Positions 62,001 through 64,000 of a stretch of DNA of 64,000 bases are shown piece by piece (position 1 is the first letter of the stretch; each line of letters opens with the position of its first letter). The position numbers were made by a program, and so were the translations under genes. This stretch comes from Streptomyces sp. TP-A0356 (GTDB lineage: Bacteria; Actinomycetota; Actinomycetes; Streptomycetales; Streptomycetaceae). Location: positions 186,001 to 250,000 of the forward strand of contig NZ_BBZJ01000028.1 of assembly GCF_001417775.1 (NCBI RefSeq), given 5' to 3'. The notes below the pieces were generated by a model that saw only the letters and a program-made list of their open reading frames with translations, had not been told where the DNA came from and did not search any database.

Positions 62001-62881
62001 TCATCCACGAGATGACCGAGGCCCGTGACGTCCGGATGGGCATGTACGGGCACTCCAACCAGCCCTCGCACCACGTGCTCTACATGTACGACGCGGCGGG
62101 CCGGCCCTGGCAGGCGCAGGCGAGGATCCGTGAGGTCCTCTCCCGTCTCTTCACCGGCAGCGAGATCGGCCAGGGCTACCTCGGTGACGAGGACAACGGC
62201 GAGCAGTCGGCCTGGTACGTGTTCTCGGCGCTCGGCTTCTACCCGCTGGTGATGGGCAGCGGCGAGTACGCCATCGGATCACCGCTGTTCAAGAAGGCCA
62301 CCGTGCACCTGGACAACGGCAGGGAACTGGTCGTCAGGGCACCGGAGAACAGCGCGAGGAACGTGTACGTCCAGGGCCTGCGGGTCAACGGCCGTAGCTG
62401 GACGTCGACGTCGCTGCCGCATGCGCTGCTCTCCCGGGGCGGTGTGCTGGACTTCGACATGGGTCCCCGGCCGTCGGCCTGGGGCACCGGAAAGGACGCG
62501 GCGCCGGTGTCGATCACGCGCGACGACCAGGTGCCGTCGCCGCGTGCGGACGTGCTCAAGGGCGACGGTCCGCTCTTCGACGACACCTCGGCGACGGAGG
62601 CGACCGTGACGAGCGTGGACCTTCCGGTCACGGGGAGCACCACGGCGGTGCAGTACACCCTGACGTCCCCTGCGGACCACACCAAGGCGCCCACGGGCTG
62701 GACCCTGCAGGCCTCCCAGGACGGCACGCAGTGGACGACCCTGGACGAGCGGTCGGGCGAGGCCTTCACCTGGGACCGGCAGACGAGGGCGTTCTCGATC
62801 CCGCATCCCGGCTCGTACGCGCACTACCGCCTGGTCCCGAGCTCCGAGTCGACCCTCGCGGAGGTGGAGCTGCTGGCCTGA
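59078..62881 (+). CDS. Secreted GH92 alpha-mannosidase with discoidin-like domains
   Basis: 1267 residues from ATG 59078 with GGGAGGG upstream. Signal peptide about 10-38. An F5/8 type C (galactose-binding-like) domain spans about 85-235, then the GH92 N-terminal beta-sandwich and (alpha/alpha)6 barrel (about 400-1115). The catalytic segment LGDEDNGEQSAWYVFSALGF (from about 1033) and FWDTYRTTWP are GH92 hallmarks; these enzymes are calcium-dependent exo-alpha-mannosidases. A second discoidin-like domain (about 1135-1267) closes it. Linkage specificity unknown. Confidence 0.93.
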   Translation: MQHRSRHRWAPRAVVATAAFALLVAAQGAAVALPAQPSSGDREFASSFEAGDPAPTWLNTVDTAADGSKRASGVDGGYTTGIPGNVTDEVTDVRASGENTAGGEVKENLIDGDPGSKWLTFAQTGWVEFDFDAPVKVLTYALTSANDYAERDPADWTLQGSTDGKDWKTLDTRTGASFDQRFQTKSFDLAGPAEYQHFRLDITKNQGADILQLADVQFSTGNSTDPTPKDMRTLVDRGPMGSPTAKAGAGFTGRRALRYAGTHTAAERAYSYNKVFDVNVDVRRDTQLSYRIFPSMADGVRDYDATNVSVDLDFTDGTHLSDLGALDQHGFPLTPQGQGASKSLYVNQWNNVVSRIGSVAAGRTVDRIVVAYDSPKGPAKFRGWLDDIALKTVPPDRPKAHPSDYALTTRGTNSSGSFSRGNDFPATALPHGFNFWTPETNAGSLSWLYDYARANNADNLPTIQAFSASHEPSPWMGDRQTFEVMPSAASGTPDTGRTARALAFRHENEVARPYYYGVTFENGLKAEMTPTDHAAVLRFTYPGDDASVLFDNVTEQAGLTLDKDNGIVTGFSDVKSGLSTGATRLFVYGVFDAPATDGAASGVKGYLRFKPGADHTVTLRLATSLISIDQAKDNLRQEIPEGTSFDEVRTHAQRTWDRLLGRIEVEGATNDQLTTLYSSLYRLYLYPNSGFEKVGSSYQYASPFSPMTSQDTPTHTGAKIVDGKVYVNNGFWDTYRTTWPAYSFLTPNEAGQLVDGFVQQYKDGGWTSRWSSPGYADLMTGTSSDVAFADAYVKGVKFDAQAAYDAAVKNATVLPPSSGVGRKGMTNSPFLGYTTTGTREGLSWAMEGYVNDYGIARMGQALYEKTGKKRYQEESQYFLNRAQDYVDLFDKRIGFFQGRDGQGNWRLDPSKYDPRVWGYDYTETNGWGFAFTVPQDSRGLANLYGGRAKLADKLDEYFATPETASPQFAGSYGGVIHEMTEARDVRMGMYGHSNQPSHHVLYMYDAAGRPWQAQARIREVLSRLFTGSEIGQGYLGDEDNGEQSAWYVFSALGFYPLVMGSGEYAIGSPLFKKATVHLDNGRELVVRAPENSARNVYVQGLRVNGRSWTSTSLPHALLSRGGVLDFDMGPRPSAWGTGKDAAPVSITRDDQVPSPRADVLKGDGPLFDDTSATEATVTSVDLPVTGSTTAVQYTLTSPADHTKAPTGWTLQASQDGTQWTTLDERSGEAFTWDRQTRAFSIPHPGSYAHYRLVPSSESTLAEVELLA

Positions 62882-62899
62882 GGCCCCCAACGGGACAAG

Positions 62900-62931
62900 G
62901 GGCGGGCGCGGAGGTCCCTCCGCGCCCGCCC
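62900..62931. terminator. Bidirectional terminator between the GH92 genes
   Basis: 15-bp perfect inverted repeat GGGCGGGCGCGGAGG with a two-base centre; lies 19 bases past one stop and 21 before the other, serving both convergent genes. Confidence 0.85.
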
Positions 62932-62951
62932 TCCTGTGCCCGGGCGGTGGT

Positions 62952-64000
62952 TCAGCCCACCGCGAGTGCGAACACATGCAGGTCCGCGTCGTCCGGGAGT
63001 GTCACACTCCTGATCGTCCTGCCGGACGGGGCGTCGTAGGGCTTGGTGGCGAACACATAGGTCGCCACCGGGTCCTTGTCGGCGCCCGCGACATTGCGGT
63101 ACGCCGTCTTCGCGAGGACCTCGTTGCCGTACTGGACCGCGCCGGAACCGCCGCCGATCGTCCAGTCGGTGAAGGAGAGGTCGATGGTGTCCGTCGTGCC
63201 GTCGGTGTAGGTCACGGTCGCCTTGGTCCGCTGGTTGCCGTTGACCGCGCTGCCGACGAAGCTCAGCCTGGCTGCGGGTACGGGGAGTTCGATGGTCCCC
63301 CGGTTCGCCGAGACGTTGTCGGGGCGGCCCGGCGGGGAGTTCGGCCAGGTGAAGGACAGGCCGAAGGCGCTGCCCTGCCCGCCCGCCGTCAGGCCGGCGT
63401 CCGCCAGGGCCTGGCGCGAGTAGCTCCAGCCTCCGCCGTCGTAGTCGGCCTCGTCGTGGTCTCCCTGGTCGTCCGAGACGCCCGTGTTGTTGTACGCGGC
63501 CAGCAGCGTGCCGGGGACCGCGACCGTCAGCGCCACCGGTTGGACGTACGAGGTGCCGGCCGAGGTCACGGTGACCTTCACGTCGTAGAAGCCCTGCCGG
63601 GCCGTCGGGTCGGCGGTCAGGGTGATCTCCTGGGCGCCGTCCTCGACCGTTCCCTCGGCGGGACTCGCCGTCACCCCGGCCGGAGTGACGACCGAGAACC
63701 GCACCTCGGGGCCCGTACCGCCACTGAGGGCCAGCGCGCGGACGCCGAGCTTGGTGCTGCCGCCCGGCGCGAGGCTCGCGGTGGTCGGGCCGACGCCGAT
63801 CTGGTACGGCTGCTCCCCCTCCCGGAAGGAGGGCGGCGCGTCGGCCGGGTCCGTGCCCCAGGCGCGGTCGGGGGTGTCCGAGAGGGTGTAGTCCAGGCGG
63901 CCGCCGTCCCGGACGAAGGAGGCGGGCAGCCAAGGACGGTCGCTGCTGCGGCCGTCGACCCTCAGCGACCGCACGTACGGGGACTCCTTGCCGGCGCCCT
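62952..64000 (-). CDS. GH92 alpha-mannosidase, C-terminal part; N-terminus outside window
   Basis: About 349 codons visible, open to the window end. The first residues (SPYVRSLRVDGRSSDRPWLP, then GGRLDYTLSDTPDRAWGT) match the last strands of a GH92 domain as in the neighbouring gene. Then comes a NEW3-like beta-sandwich (about LGVRALALSGGTGPEV to PVALTVAVPG) and a galactose-binding-like module (YNNTGVSDD to HVFALAVG). Its accessory domains differ from those of the neighbour. The internal ATG at 63974 is not the start. Confidence 0.85.
   Translation of the reverse strand, partial: GAGKESPYVRSLRVDGRSSDRPWLPASFVRDGGRLDYTLSDTPDRAWGTDPADAPPSFREGEQPYQIGVGPTTASLAPGGSTKLGVRALALSGGTGPEVRFSVVTPAGVTASPAEGTVEDGAQEITLTADPTARQGFYDVKVTVTSAGTSYVQPVALTVAVPGTLLAAYNNTGVSDDQGDHDEADYDGGGWSYSRQALADAGLTAGGQGSAFGLSFTWPNSPPGRPDNVSANRGTIELPVPAARLSFVGSAVNGNQRTKATVTYTDGTTDTIDLSFTDWTIGGGSGAVQYGNEVLAKTAYRNVAGADKDPVATYVFATKPYDAPSGRTIRSVTLPDDADLHVFALAVG

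Overview
The window is high-GC chromosomal DNA of a Streptomyces. Evidence: strong G/C preference at third codon positions, frequent GTG starts, stop/start overlaps, a complete conservon, and a gene order (murC, DUF692 protein, hemQ-hemG, hemE, DUF3000, rnd, fadA-fadB, dxs, xylFGH, ROK regulator, ngcEFG) that I recognise from the S. coelicolor core chromosome. Recognition is from memory, not from an alignment. No rRNA, tRNA, CRISPR array or intact insertion sequence was seen.

1-6.7 kb is accessory. It is the edge of a nonribosomal-peptide-like cluster read leftward off the window: a six-TM carrier/hexapeptide protein of the Pls/PosA terminal-domain type, a separate half-C/A/T/TE synthetase, and a TauD/SyrP-like dioxygenase cut by the window edge. 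This split, membrane-linked assembly is the best candidate for an undescribed system.

7-17 kb: msrB, murC, a universal-stress-like protein, a RibD-like reductase divergent from zapE, a small secreted protein, carbonic anhydrase plus SulP transporter, an SPFH protein, a decayed SDR gene, a NodB deacetylase lipoprotein and a 58-aa zinc-ribbon protein.

17.6-23.7 kb: a conservon (sensor kinase, roadblock, DUF742, Ras-like GTPase) followed by two cytochrome P450s and an enoyl-CoA hydratase. The DUF742 gene carries a TTA codon, and the first P450 lacks the ExxR motif.

23.8-31.5 kb: a Pth2-like protein, a GH16 enzyme, two DUF4142 paralogues flanking an MNIO (DUF692) enzyme, and a secreted tripeptidyl aminopeptidase.

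31.5-42 kb: haem genes (hemQ, hemG, hemE) interspersed with a DUF4349 lipoprotein, a pyridine nucleotide-disulphide oxidoreductase, a rhomboid protease, a DUF3000 protein, a LuxR-type regulator and RNase D.

42-50 kb: fadA-fadB, a NYN-like protein ended by a MITE, an amino-acid permease, and dxs.

50-64 kb is a sugar-uptake block: xylFGH, its probable ROK regulator, ngcEFG for amino-sugar oligosaccharide uptake (its ATPase is elsewhere), and two convergent GH92 alpha-mannosidase genes, the last cut by the window end. Several operator-like palindromes occur here. Many genes in the window have a TAnnnT-like hexamer only 6-8 bases before the start codon, suggesting leaderless transcripts.
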